A stretch of 9,219 nucleotides of DNA, taken from Synechococcus sp. UW140 (GTDB lineage: Bacteria > Cyanobacteriota > Cyanobacteriia > PCC-6307 > Cyanobiaceae). A model generated the notes under the pieces. That model ran no database searches. It was not told the DNA's origin and saw only the letters and a list, made by a program, of their open reading frames with translations. Position 1 is the stretch's first letter, and the number at the start of each line of letters is the position of its first letter. The position numbers were made by a program, and so were the translations under genes. The DNA is taken from contig CAMDWF010000070.1 of assembly GCA_945878795.1 (NCBI GenBank), forward strand, positions 1-9,219. Direction: 5' to 3'. This document shows, piece by piece, positions 1 through 5,338 of the stretch.

Positions 1-456
1 CTCGCCGGCCACCAGCTCGGCATCCCAGAGGGCGTTGAGGGCGGTCTCCATGTTGGCCGCCAGGGTGGCGCGCCCATCGGGCACGCCAGGGGGGATGGGA
101 TTGGCCCAGGCGGCCGGTACGACAAAGCGATCTTGGTGCGGATGCAGCACGAACACCCGTTCGCCCGAGCGCGGCCCCCCTGCAATGCGACCCACGGCGC
201 TATAGCCATATTTGACCGGAAAGGGGAAATGGCCCTCCTGGAAAGGGCAGCGCATGCGCTCGTATTCACTGGGCGGCACCCGTCCTGCCAGCACGAGCCG
301 CTCGGTGCCCCGGCTGATGCCACTGGCGAGCATCTCGATGGTCAGGCTGTCCGCAGTCAAACTGTCTGGGGTCAAACTCTCTGGCCCGATTGGCGGCAGC
401 TGCACCGGCCGCAATGCGCCCTGGCCCGGGGCGACGATCCAAAATGCCTGCGCCAT
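1..456 (-). CDS. MDR-family (zinc-type alcohol dehydrogenase-like) oxidoreductase, 3' part outside window
   Basis: The first 152 codons of a gene that continues past the left edge. The protein reads as the N-terminal GroES-like domain of a medium-chain dehydrogenase/reductase: SGISRGTE at residues 46-53, KYGYSAVGRI at 82-91, and a GERVFVLHPHQDRFVVP stretch at 99-114. The Cys that binds catalytic zinc in classical alcohol dehydrogenases is replaced by the SGISRGTE segment. This resembles the SGISTGTE segment I recall in BchC-type MDR enzymes, so a zinc-independent NAD(P)-linked oxidoreductase is likely. The substrate is unknown. The NAD-binding Rossmann half lies outside the window. The ATG at 456 starts two bases after the stop of the RibD-like gene, so the two are probably co-transcribed and may act in one pterin- or flavin-related pathway (inference). 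No clear Shine-Dalgarno precedes it. Residues 25-39 are three copies of a [PA][ED]SLT pentapeptide. Confidence 0.82.
   Translation of the reverse strand, partial: MAQAFWIVAPGQGALRPVQLPPIGPESLTPDSLTADSLTIEMLASGISRGTERLVLAGRVPPSEYERMRCPFQEGHFPFPVKYGYSAVGRIAGGPRSGERVFVLHPHQDRFVVPAAWANPIPPGVPDGRATLAANMETALNALWDAELVAGE
341..385. repeat. three tandem copies of a 15-bp unit inside the MDR gene
   Basis: Three adjacent 15-base units (341-355, 356-370, 371-385) all begin GTCA and share the core GTCAAACTGTCTGGG with a few substitutions. Fifteen bases keep the reading frame, and on the minus strand they encode PESLT, PDSLT and ADSLT at residues 25-39 of the dehydrogenase. The repeat lengthens a loop near the N-terminus. 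Confidence 0.85.
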
Positions 457-458
457 GG

Positions 459-1352
459 TTAGCGGAGCTGCAGTTCGTACAGCACATCTTCGCCGAGGCT
501 TTCGCGGCGGTGTGCCGGCCGCAGCGCTTGATCGAGATGGTCGATGGCGGGCAGGCTGAGTCCGGGGCGGCCGGAGCCGATCAACATCGGAGCCACGACG
601 ACATGGAGCCAATCGAGGGCGCCGGCCGCCAGAAAGCGTGAAACGGTGATGCCGCCGCCCTCCACCAATATGCGATGGGCACCGCGGGCTGCCAGCAGGG
701 AAAGCACCTCGGCGGGCGCAAAACCCGAGCCGTCGTCTGCGACAGACAGCAGCGCAGTTTCGGCCCGGTTGGCCGCTGGGGCTGGGGCTGGGACTGGGAC
801 GGCGGCTGGTACTGGAGCTGGTACGGCGGCCAGGACCAGGGTGGGAGCCTGGCCGTCGCAGAACAGACGCCGATGCGGTGGCAATTTGCGCAGCGGATCG
901 AGCACAACGCGCAAGGGATTGGGGCCCGGGCAATGGCGCACCGTCAGCTGGGGATCGTCGGCGAGCACGGTGCCAGCGCCAACTACCACCGCATCGACCA
1001 GGGCCCGCAGCCGATGCAGATGCACAAGACTCTCGGGGCCGGTCACGTAGTGGGAATGGCCGCTGGCGGTGGCGATGCGCCCGTCCAGGCTCTGGCCCAG
1101 CTGGCCGATCACCAACTGCGGTGCCAGCAGGGGCAGGTAGCGATTGAGCAGCAGGGCGGCGTCGGCTTGCAGCGGGGTCCCAAACGATTGCCAGGTGCGA
1201 TCGGGTGTCAGTTCCAACAGGGTTGATTCCCCTGCGGCGATGCGGATAGGCGCCGCAGAGCTGCCACCGCGCCAGCTATTGCGGGCCAGCAGCAACGCCT
1301 TCCAGGCTGTTTCAGCGTCGATTGCATCATCAATTGCAGCGGCTATCGCCAC
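459..1352 (-). CDS. RibD C-terminal-type reductase (dihydrofolate reductase fold)
   Basis: A 297-residue protein that matches the reductase half of RibD. That domain uses NADPH to reduce the ribosylamino-pyrimidine sugar in riboflavin synthesis; related stand-alone enzymes act on pterins. Visible motifs are QSLDGRIA (87-94), GAGTVLADDPQLTVR (125-139), NPLRVVLDPLRKLP (145-158) and ILVEGGGITVSRF (228-240), followed by the APMLIGSGRPGL segment (254-265). The N-terminal deaminase domain, with its HAE and PCxxxxxxxC zinc motifs, is absent. The first ~75 residues are instead an unrelated extension seen in some cyanobacterial homologues (recollection, not checked). Residues 176-194 are a Pro-Ala-Val linker encoded by short DNA repeats. 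The start is GTG at 1352, three bases after the stop of the preceding gene. The MDR gene follows two bases after its stop. It could be true RibD reductase or a paralogue with a pterin substrate; the sequence cannot decide. Confidence 0.88.
   Translation of the reverse strand: MAIAAAIDDAIDAETAWKALLLARNSWRGGSSAAPIRIAAGESTLLELTPDRTWQSFGTPLQADAALLLNRYLPLLAPQLVIGQLGQSLDGRIATASGHSHYVTGPESLVHLHRLRALVDAVVVGAGTVLADDPQLTVRHCPGPNPLRVVLDPLRKLPPHRRLFCDGQAPTLVLAAVPAPVPAAVPVPAPAPAANRAETALLSVADDGSGFAPAEVLSLLAARGAHRILVEGGGITVSRFLAAGALDWLHVVVAPMLIGSGRPGLSLPAIDHLDQALRPAHRRESLGEDVLYELQLR
771..827. repeat. GCTGGG/ACTGGG-type short tandem repeats encoding a Pro-Ala-Val linker in the RibD-like gene
   Basis: The stretch is built of imperfect hexamers such as GCTGGG, ACTGGG and GCTGGT. 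On the minus strand they encode the alternating Pro/Ala/Val residues 176-194 of the RibD-like reductase, between the TLVLAA strand and the next conserved block. The repeat most likely grew in frame in a surface loop. Confidence 0.75.
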
Positions 1353-1355
1353 GGT

Positions 1356-1742
1356 TCAGCCCCAGGCCCGATTAAGGAATTCCACCAGCAGCACGCCCCG
1401 GTGGCTGCCGTGGATCTTGACAAGGCCCCGGCTGGCGGCCTGCTCCATGGCGGCCCGCTCCTTGATCACCTGCTCGGCGCTAACCAATACCCGCACCCAG
1501 CCGCCGGTCATCATCGCCTCGCTGCCGGTTTCAAAGGTCTGCAGGCGTCGGTGCTGGTTGCTGCTGCGCTCGTAGTAGAGGCCCCCGCCAGTGGGATCGG
1601 TGCCCTCCGCCCACACCTGATCGACCATCAACTTACCGATCGCCTGAGGGTCCTTGGCGGCGGCATCAATGGCCTCACCATCGAGCACCAACGGATTGCC
1701 CGGGTCATCACGGTTGTCGGAAATAATCAGGCGCTGGCCCAT
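1356..1742 (-). CDS. conserved hypothetical protein, 128 residues
   Basis: I do not recognise the family. The protein is soluble, with no signal peptide or membrane segment. It has an acidic N-terminal half (RLIISDNRDDPGNPLVLDGE near residues 4-23), then a helix-rich middle and a C-terminal segment that reads like packed strands (GLVKIHGSHRGVLLVEFLNR, residues 106-125). The ATG at 1742 has GAGG about six bases upstream (1749-1752), a fair ribosome binding site. Its TGA lies three bases before the GTG of the RibD-like gene, which argues for one transcript and a linked role. The codon pattern matches the GC-rich neighbours. The long plus-strand frame that overlaps it gives an unconvincing protein. 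Confidence 0.7.
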   Translation of the reverse strand: MGQRLIISDNRDDPGNPLVLDGEAIDAAAKDPQAIGKLMVDQVWAEGTDPTGGGLYYERSSNQHRRLQTFETGSEAMMTGGWVRVLVSAEQVIKERAAMEQAASRGLVKIHGSHRGVLLVEFLNRAWG

Positions 1743-1837
1743 GGCTGGCCTCAGTTCAAGAGCCGGGGGTTGGTGTGGGGCGGAGAGCCCTCCATCACCA
1801 GATTACTGAGCAACCTTGGCCCAACTCAGCAATGTCC

Positions 1838-2074
1838 TTAGCTGAGCGAGGCACAGGGCTGGGAATCGAGGCTGTCGAGGCAAAGGCCCGAAACCTGCTG
1901 GTCGACTTGGGCCAGGCGCTCCAGGACCAAAAGGAGATCTATGGAGGTGAGTTCGACGTCTGCACTCCATTTCAGGCAGGTGCGGCCAAGGCAGTCAGCG
2001 GCGACCGGGGCAGTGGCGACGGGAGCAGCGGCGACCGGGGGGGCAGGTCTGGGGGTGTGGATGACGTCCTTCAA
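1838..2074 (-). CDS. small hypothetical protein, 78 residues, TTG start
   Basis: No family recognised. Residues 8-27 are a Pro-Ala-Val-Thr run. The remaining ~45 residues contain a CLGRTCLKW segment with a Cys pair and an amphipathic helix-like part (VELTSIDLLLVLERLAQVDQ, residues 40-59). The start is decided by an excellent GGAGGT at 2080-2085, five bases before a TTG codon, which is the clearest ribosome binding site in the window. It begins 26 bases after the stop of the gene upstream on the same strand. A 95-base gap without any gene separates it from the next gene downstream. Alternatively it could be a chance frame, but the ribosome binding site and operon position argue for translation. 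Confidence 0.5.
   Translation of the reverse strand: MKDVIHTPRPAPPVAAAPVATAPVAADCLGRTCLKWSADVELTSIDLLLVLERLAQVDQQVSGLCLDSLDSQPCASLS
1994..2053. repeat. imperfect GGCGAC-rich tandem repeat encoding a Pro-Ala-Val run
   Basis: The unit AGCGGCGACCGGGG occurs twice, with the related AGTGGCGACGGG between the copies. On the minus strand it encodes the alternating Pro, Ala, Val and Thr residues 8-27 of the small hypothetical protein. Confidence 0.65.
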
Positions 2075-2079
2075 GGCGG

Positions 2080-2085
2080 ACCTCC
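2080..2085 (-). promoter_or_regulatory. Shine-Dalgarno GGAGGT setting the TTG start at 2074
   Basis: Read on the minus strand, the sequence is GGAGGT, then five bases, then TTG. It is a perfect core match to the anti-Shine-Dalgarno and the reason for choosing TTG rather than a later start. Confidence 0.65.
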
Positions 2086-2100
2086 GGGTTGGCGTTGAAA

Positions 2101-2514
2101 TCAGCTTCCTTTTCTGTGGTCTAAAGTCGACGCCCCCAAATAGGGAGTATTGCCGACCTGCTGGGCGGTTCCCTGGCGGATCGGGCCATCGCGATCGGAG
2201 CGATAGGCCAGGGAGGTGCCGGGCAGAAGGCGCAACAAGCGATCCAGCACCTGCTCCAGCACGGCGCGGCTGAGGGGGGCGCCTGATGACATGCCCTCAC
2301 GGCTGTTCACCAGCACGCTGAGCTGATCGCGACCCCGCAGCTCAAACAGCACCTGGACCTGCAGGGCACTGGGGCCGGCAACGAGGTTCAGGCAGGCATT
2401 GCGTGGATCCAGCCAGGTGAGCTCCGTCGCCAGTTCAACGCCCAGTTGGTCAAGGGGCTGACGAAGGTTCAGTGATCCTGGCTGCAGCGAGAGCAGAGCC
2501 TCCAGGCGGGCCAA
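2101..2514 (-). CDS. conserved hypothetical protein (main frame), 5' end probably frameshifted
   Basis: The open frame gives 137 residues with a credible folded-protein pattern. It is Leu-rich, with a strand-like block (FELRGRDQLSVLVNSREG around residues 57-74) and a helix block (LEQVLDRLLRLLPGTSLAYR around 86-105). I have no functional name for it; it resembles an uncharacterised cyanobacterial type. The only possible start in this frame is a TTG at 2514. That TTG directly follows a TGA, has no ribosome binding site, and would cut into what looks like the middle of a helix. The frame one base over, 2606-2514, reads as well-behaved protein up to this point, so the true gene was probably longer and has lost one base (see the 5' fragment entry). 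The small TTG-start gene follows after 26 bases. Confidence 0.6.
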   Translation of the reverse strand: MARLEALLSLQPGSLNLRQPLDQLGVELATELTWLDPRNACLNLVAGPSALQVQVLFELRGRDQLSVLVNSREGMSSGAPLSRAVLEQVLDRLLRLLPGTSLAYRSDRDGPIRQGTAQQVGNTPYLGASTLDHRKGS

Positions 2515-2606
2515 TCAGTAGATGCGGTGAACAGTGATTCTGCCTCACGGGCAAGGCCGCTGGCGGCCAGCGATCCGAAATCGACGAGAACCCGGGCCGC
2601 TGCCAA
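2514..2606 (-). pseudogene. probable displaced 5' part of the gene at 2101-2514 (one-base frameshift)
   Basis: On the minus strand, in the frame with codons at 2606-2604 and onward, a TTG start leads into AAARVLVDFGSLAASGLARE and then AESLFTASTD. This is fluent protein sequence, free of stops. At about 2514 that frame turns into a Trp/Cys-rich tail and stops after 15 more codons, while the neighbouring frame takes over with LARLEALLSLQPGSLNLRQP. Joining the two requires moving one base backward, which equals one missing base around 2510-2518. The 5' start is uncertain: TTG 2606 and CTG 2612 are the only candidates before an in-frame TGA at 2685-2687, and neither has a good ribosome binding site. 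A sequencing error would explain it equally well. Confidence 0.5.
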
Positions 2607-2877
2607 GGCCAGGTCAGAACTGGAATCGTTCCTGCCACAGGCCGCTGCAGCCGCAAATTGCCGCCCCGGACGGTGTGGAACCGCTCACAGGTGACGGCAA
2701 CGGGCCCAGGCGCCGAATGGCAAAAAACCTGTGGTGCCAATGGTTGAGCCGATGAATGGCGCAGCGGCGCCCTGGCCTGGCTGTCTGGATTGAAGCACGA
2801 AGGATCGTTTCAGTAACACATCACACGCTTGAGGAATCCACGGGCCCGCGATCCTTTCAACACTTGTTGCAAAAGTA
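2607..2877. other. divergent intergenic region, no convincing gene
   Basis: This stretch separates the minus-strand hypothetical operon from the plus-strand cupin gene, so it should hold both promoters. The short frames in it give Pro/Arg-rich, low-quality proteins and I left them out. An inverted repeat AAGGATCG (2800-2807) / CGATCCTT (2849-2856) and the palindrome CGGGCCCG (2841-2848) stand just upstream of the cupin start and could be operator-like. No -35/-10 pair is clear enough to call. Confidence 0.4.
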
Positions 2878-3315
2878 ATGGCCCTGAGCCGCTCTGTTGA
2901 AATCCTGCCAAGCCCTGGAGCCAGTGCAGGCCTGGCCTTCCTCCGGGAGCCCCTGTGCAGCGACGAAACCCAAATCGCCGAAGTGGCTACTTGCAGCCGG
3001 GCGGAATTGTTCTGCCACCGCCATCAGACCGATCAGCTGATGGTGCTGCGCGGCGGCCTCGATCTGATCGTGCTGCAGAACAGGCGATTGCGCCGCATAA
3101 CCCTGCGGGAGGATGAACCGACCTGGGTGCGCATTCCGCCTGGGGTTCCCCATGGGGCGATCAACCGCGGCTCTGCACCGGCCATCGTCGTCAATGCGGT
3201 GCTGCGGCACCGGCCCAGTGATCAACGCGACTACCAAAGCCGGCCCGTGCCGGCGGCGCTGGCGGCGGCTTGGGCGCAGTTGCATGGTGATCTGGAGGAG
3301 TTGGATTGGGTTTAG
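2878..3315 (+). CDS. single-domain cupin protein
   Basis: A 145-residue protein with both cupin motifs. Motif 1 is HRHQTDQLMVLRGGL (47-61), giving His47 and His49, with Gln53 where the canonical motif has Glu. Motif 2 is IPPGVPHGAINRG (86-98), with His92 and Asn96. A six-strand jelly roll with a metal held by the three His residues is expected. The length suits one cupin domain plus a short C-terminal helix (PAALAAAWAQLHGDLEELDW). Cupins of this size include sugar epimerase-like, dioxygenase-like and small-molecule-binding proteins, so the activity stays open. The ATG at 2878 has no ribosome binding site, which is not unusual in cyanobacteria. It is the only plus-strand gene in the window and converges with the PIN gene, their stops being 17 bases apart, with no visible hairpin terminator between them. 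Confidence 0.8.
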   Translation: MALSRSVEILPSPGASAGLAFLREPLCSDETQIAEVATCSRAELFCHRHQTDQLMVLRGGLDLIVLQNRRLRRITLREDEPTWVRIPPGVPHGAINRGSAPAIVVNAVLRHRPSDQRDYQSRPVPAALAAAWAQLHGDLEELDWV

Positions 3316-3332
3316 GGGGGTAAGTTACGAAT

Positions 3333-3944
3333 TCATATTCCGAGCAATCCACGAACGTATTCTCTCCCCTTATCGAAGTTAAAAAGAATCTTACAGTTTT
3401 TATTATCAAGCATTTCAGTAATATCAGGATCATCAAAGTCCTTGCTATTACGGTTTAGGAAGCAGCTTGCTACTTTTATGCCCAGTTCAAGATGATGCAT
3501 TACTGAGGAGTATACAATTGAGTCTTGGTAACCGAAGCCAAACAGTTCACGATAACTCATTGCGTTCATTACAACTTCTTTGCTCAAGGGTATAATTCCA
3601 CAAGTTGAAAGCATTCTGGCCAGAGTCTCATCAAGTCTTCTCTTATCATCCTCTAGGCTACTGATAAGCAGTCTTGTAATGGAGTCAAGGGCTGTAACCT
3701 CACTTCTGTAAGACAATGATCTTGATAGCTGCTTTAGTTCGGTTGACACAGTCTCCGCTAATTGTTTTCTCTGCTTACTGCGGCGGACAAGGGTTTCAAA
3801 GCTTTCACCGATGCTAAATGCTGGAATTATCAGTCTAGACTTACCTTGTTCTGAAGTCTCAAGTAGCTGTAGACAACTTTCGGCCTGCTCTTGGGAGAAA
3901 GCAAGCTCTAGGATAAAGTTTGTTTCAATATATACCGATATCAT
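3333..3944 (-). CDS. PIN-domain protein (predicted ribonuclease), partner of the upstream PD-(D/E)XK protein
   Basis: A 203-residue protein with PIN features. It has VYIETNFILELAF at 4-16, where the usual N-terminal Asp is Glu7 and is followed by Thr8-Asn9. Glu47 lies in IPAFSIGESFETL, Asp141 in GYQDSIVYSSVMHH, and Asn164/Asp169-172 in FLNRNSKDFDDPDI. These acidic residues would hold Mg2+ or Mn2+ for RNA cleavage, as in VapC-type nucleases. At 203 residues it is longer than classical VapC (about 130), because of a helical insert at roughly 55-125. Its ATG overlaps the stop of the upstream gene as ATGA, so the two are translationally coupled. Base composition is clearly more A+T-rich than in the flanking genes, which suggests horizontal acquisition. 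No short VapB-like antitoxin is present; the PD-(D/E)XK protein is the only visible partner. The nuclease activity is inferred, not shown. Confidence 0.7.
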   Translation of the reverse strand: MISVYIETNFILELAFSQEQAESCLQLLETSEQGKSRLIIPAFSIGESFETLVRRSKQRKQLAETVSTELKQLSRSLSYRSEVTALDSITRLLISSLEDDKRRLDETLARMLSTCGIIPLSKEVVMNAMSYRELFGFGYQDSIVYSSVMHHLELGIKVASCFLNRNSKDFDDPDITEMLDNKNCKILFNFDKGREYVRGLLGI

Positions 3945-4405
3945 TCGAATTCTTCTTGTGTCACATAACCACCTTGAATCGCATCGATGAGACCAGATGC
4001 AACAATCAGGCTACGTTGAGGCTCTGGCAAATTGTCTGGAATACCACTCGCAATTAAATCATTTATCCATGAACCGACTAGGATTTCAAGGGATTTTCCG
4101 CTGATAGAGCTTGCGTCAACAATTGCCGGATCTAGATATCTTTGAAATAATGGCTTTGTATTGATAACAAAATCAGGCTCGGAAGTCTCGCTGTCAGCTC
4201 CATTTTCATGCCATAAGTATATATTATCGGGCATTGCAAGCATGAAATATTCACTTTTGGGCACGATGCCATGGGCGAAAAGGTTTCCACGCATTCGTGC
4301 TGCCCAGTCAGCAGAAGTATGTTGACGACTCTTTATTTCTACGACGAGTGCTAGCCTCCCATTCTTGTCATAGGCTGCTAAATCGGCGCTGGTTTTAACT
4401 TGCAT
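3941..4405 (-). CDS. small PD-(D/E)XK nuclease-like protein
   Basis: The 154-residue protein opens with the core of a PD-(D/E)XK fold. Asp8 lies in KTSADLAAYDKNG, then comes a strand and VVEIKS with Glu23 and Lys25 in the E-x-K arrangement. Next come WAARMRGNLFAHG (34-46), a helix typical after the catalytic strand, and SEYFMLAMPDNIYLWHE (51-67), typical of small uncharacterised cyanobacterial nuclease-like proteins (recollection). The C-terminal ~50 residues are helical. The protein is short, and the catalytic block begins only eight residues in. The frame is open for a further 11 codons upstream (to a TAA at 4436-4438) without an ATG, GTG or TTG, so the N-terminus may be slightly truncated or use a rare start. 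It overlaps the PIN gene by four bases. It is A+T-rich compared with the hydrolase upstream, whose stop is 39 bases away. It might be a nuclease, or an inactive protein-binding partner of the PIN protein. Confidence 0.62.
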   Translation of the reverse strand: MQVKTSADLAAYDKNGRLALVVEIKSRQHTSADWAARMRGNLFAHGIVPKSEYFMLAMPDNIYLWHENGADSETSEPDFVINTKPLFQRYLDPAIVDASSISGKSLEILVGSWINDLIASGIPDNLPEPQRSLIVASGLIDAIQGGYVTQEEFE

Positions 4406-4444
4406 CTTGCTAGCTGGAATGAGGTGGATCAGATTTTAATGCCA

Positions 4445-5227
4445 TCAAGTGGAGTTCAGGGCCCTTTGCCTTTGCACCCTCCCCCCCACAAATCCCACCA
4501 CCGCCTCAATCACCGCAACGCGGTCCACGTCTTGCAACAGCTCATGGCCCGAGTTCTGCAACCAGACGATGCGCTTGTCAGCGGCTGGCGTGCCCAGGCC
4601 GCTCAACAGGGTTACGGCGCTGGCATCCTGCACGGTTGCATCGCCATGGCTCTGCAGGATCAGGGCGGGGAGGGATACCTGGTGCAGCCGCTGGCTGGTG
4701 GCTGACACGAAGGCCAGCAACGAGAGCAGGGCCCCCATCGGCGCCCAGGGGTAGCTGCTGTCGTCATGGCCAAGCTGGGGGTCGGTGTAGAGCTTGGGCA
4801 GGGGCCAGCGGCGCAGCAGCCGGCCCAGCAGGGGCCGGAGCCAGGCCAGGGGCCGGCCGGGGGCCAATGGGGAGGCCAGCTGCAGCGGTGTGGCCAGCAG
4901 CACCAGGCTGTCGAGCTGGTCGCCGCAGTTGCCCTGGTCGGCCGCCAGTTGCAGGGCCACCAAAGCGCCCATGCTGTGGCCGATCAATATCACCCGATCC
5001 ACGCGAGTGGCCAGTTCCGCCAGGGCTGCGGATCCATCCGCCAGCCAGTCAGCCCAGGTGACGCCCTGCAACGCTTGCGGCGAAGCGGCCTCGTGGCCCC
5101 GCAGCAGCGGCAGGGATACCTCCACCCCGAGGGCCTCCAGGGGCGCCTGCAGGGGTCGCATGGTGTCGGGGTTGCCGGTGAAGCCGTGCAGTAGCAGGAC
5201 GCCGCAGCGGGGGGGAGAGGTGGTCAT
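4445..5227 (-). CDS. alpha/beta hydrolase (carboxylesterase / monoacylglycerol lipase-like)
   Basis: A 260-residue serine hydrolase with the full set of motifs. These are the oxyanion-hole segment LLLHGFTGNP (11-20), the nucleophile elbow GHSMGA with Ser85, the acid Asp196 in LQSHGDATV, and the base His228 in LQNSGHELLQD. The fold order and the 240-260 residue length match Est30-type carboxylesterases and bacterial monoacylglycerol lipases. They cleave short- to medium-chain acyl esters, and the physiological substrate is unknown. A cap region lies around residues 118-165. There is no signal peptide or membrane segment, so it is cytoplasmic. The ATG at 5227 is the first in frame, with no clear ribosome binding site. 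It is GC-rich, unlike the island on its downstream side and the restriction locus upstream. It is probably an ancestral chromosomal gene flanked by acquired DNA. Confidence 0.86.
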   Translation of the reverse strand: MTTSPPRCGVLLLHGFTGNPDTMRPLQAPLEALGVEVSLPLLRGHEAASPQALQGVTWADWLADGSAALAELATRVDRVILIGHSMGALVALQLAADQGNCGDQLDSLVLLATPLQLASPLAPGRPLAWLRPLLGRLLRRWPLPKLYTDPQLGHDDSSYPWAPMGALLSLLAFVSATSQRLHQVSLPALILQSHGDATVQDASAVTLLSGLGTPAADKRIVWLQNSGHELLQDVDRVAVIEAVVGFVGGRVQRQRALNST

Positions 5228-5338
5228 TGGGGCCGGTTGGGCCTGATTTGATCAAGGGACACGATAAAAGGATCTAAAGGATAAAGAGATAACTGGAAAG
5301 TGGCCAACAAAGCTCCAGATACGCGGCAATAAAAACAC
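5228..5338. other. intergenic gap between hsdM and the hydrolase, A+T-rich and purine-biased
   Basis: These 111 bases separate two minus-strand genes and would hold the end of the hsdM transcript and the hydrolase promoter. From 5263 to 5292 the plus strand is a near-repetitive purine stretch in which GATAAA and AAAGGAT recur. I see no convincing hairpin terminator after hsdM. Read on the minus strand, TTGGCC, 16 bases, then TTTATC is a weak -35/-10 candidate. Confidence 0.3.

Noticed and set aside
544..1226. Plus-strand frames of 168 and 183 codons over the RibD-like gene
   Set aside because: They overlap each other and a motif-bearing gene, and their Trp/Gly repeats are the reverse reading of the Pro-Ala linker DNA.
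2450..2755. Minus-strand 96-codon and plus-strand 73-codon frames
   Set aside because: Both give Pro/Arg/Trp-rich sequence without protein-like periodicity, and both conflict with the better 5' fragment at 2514-2606.
2790..2816. TTGAAG ... GTAACA as a sigma-70 promoter for the cupin gene
   Set aside because: The spacing is 17 bases, but the -10 match is poor, so it is not better than chance.
3316..4444. Mobile-element ends around the A+T-rich nuclease pair
   Set aside because: I looked for target-site duplications, inverted ends, a transposase or integrase, and a tRNA at both composition boundaries and found none.
5263..5292. GATAAA/AAAGGAT recurrences as a CRISPR-like or iteron array
   Set aside because: The units are short and irregular, with no spacers and no cas or rep gene. 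It is simple purine-rich intergenic DNA.
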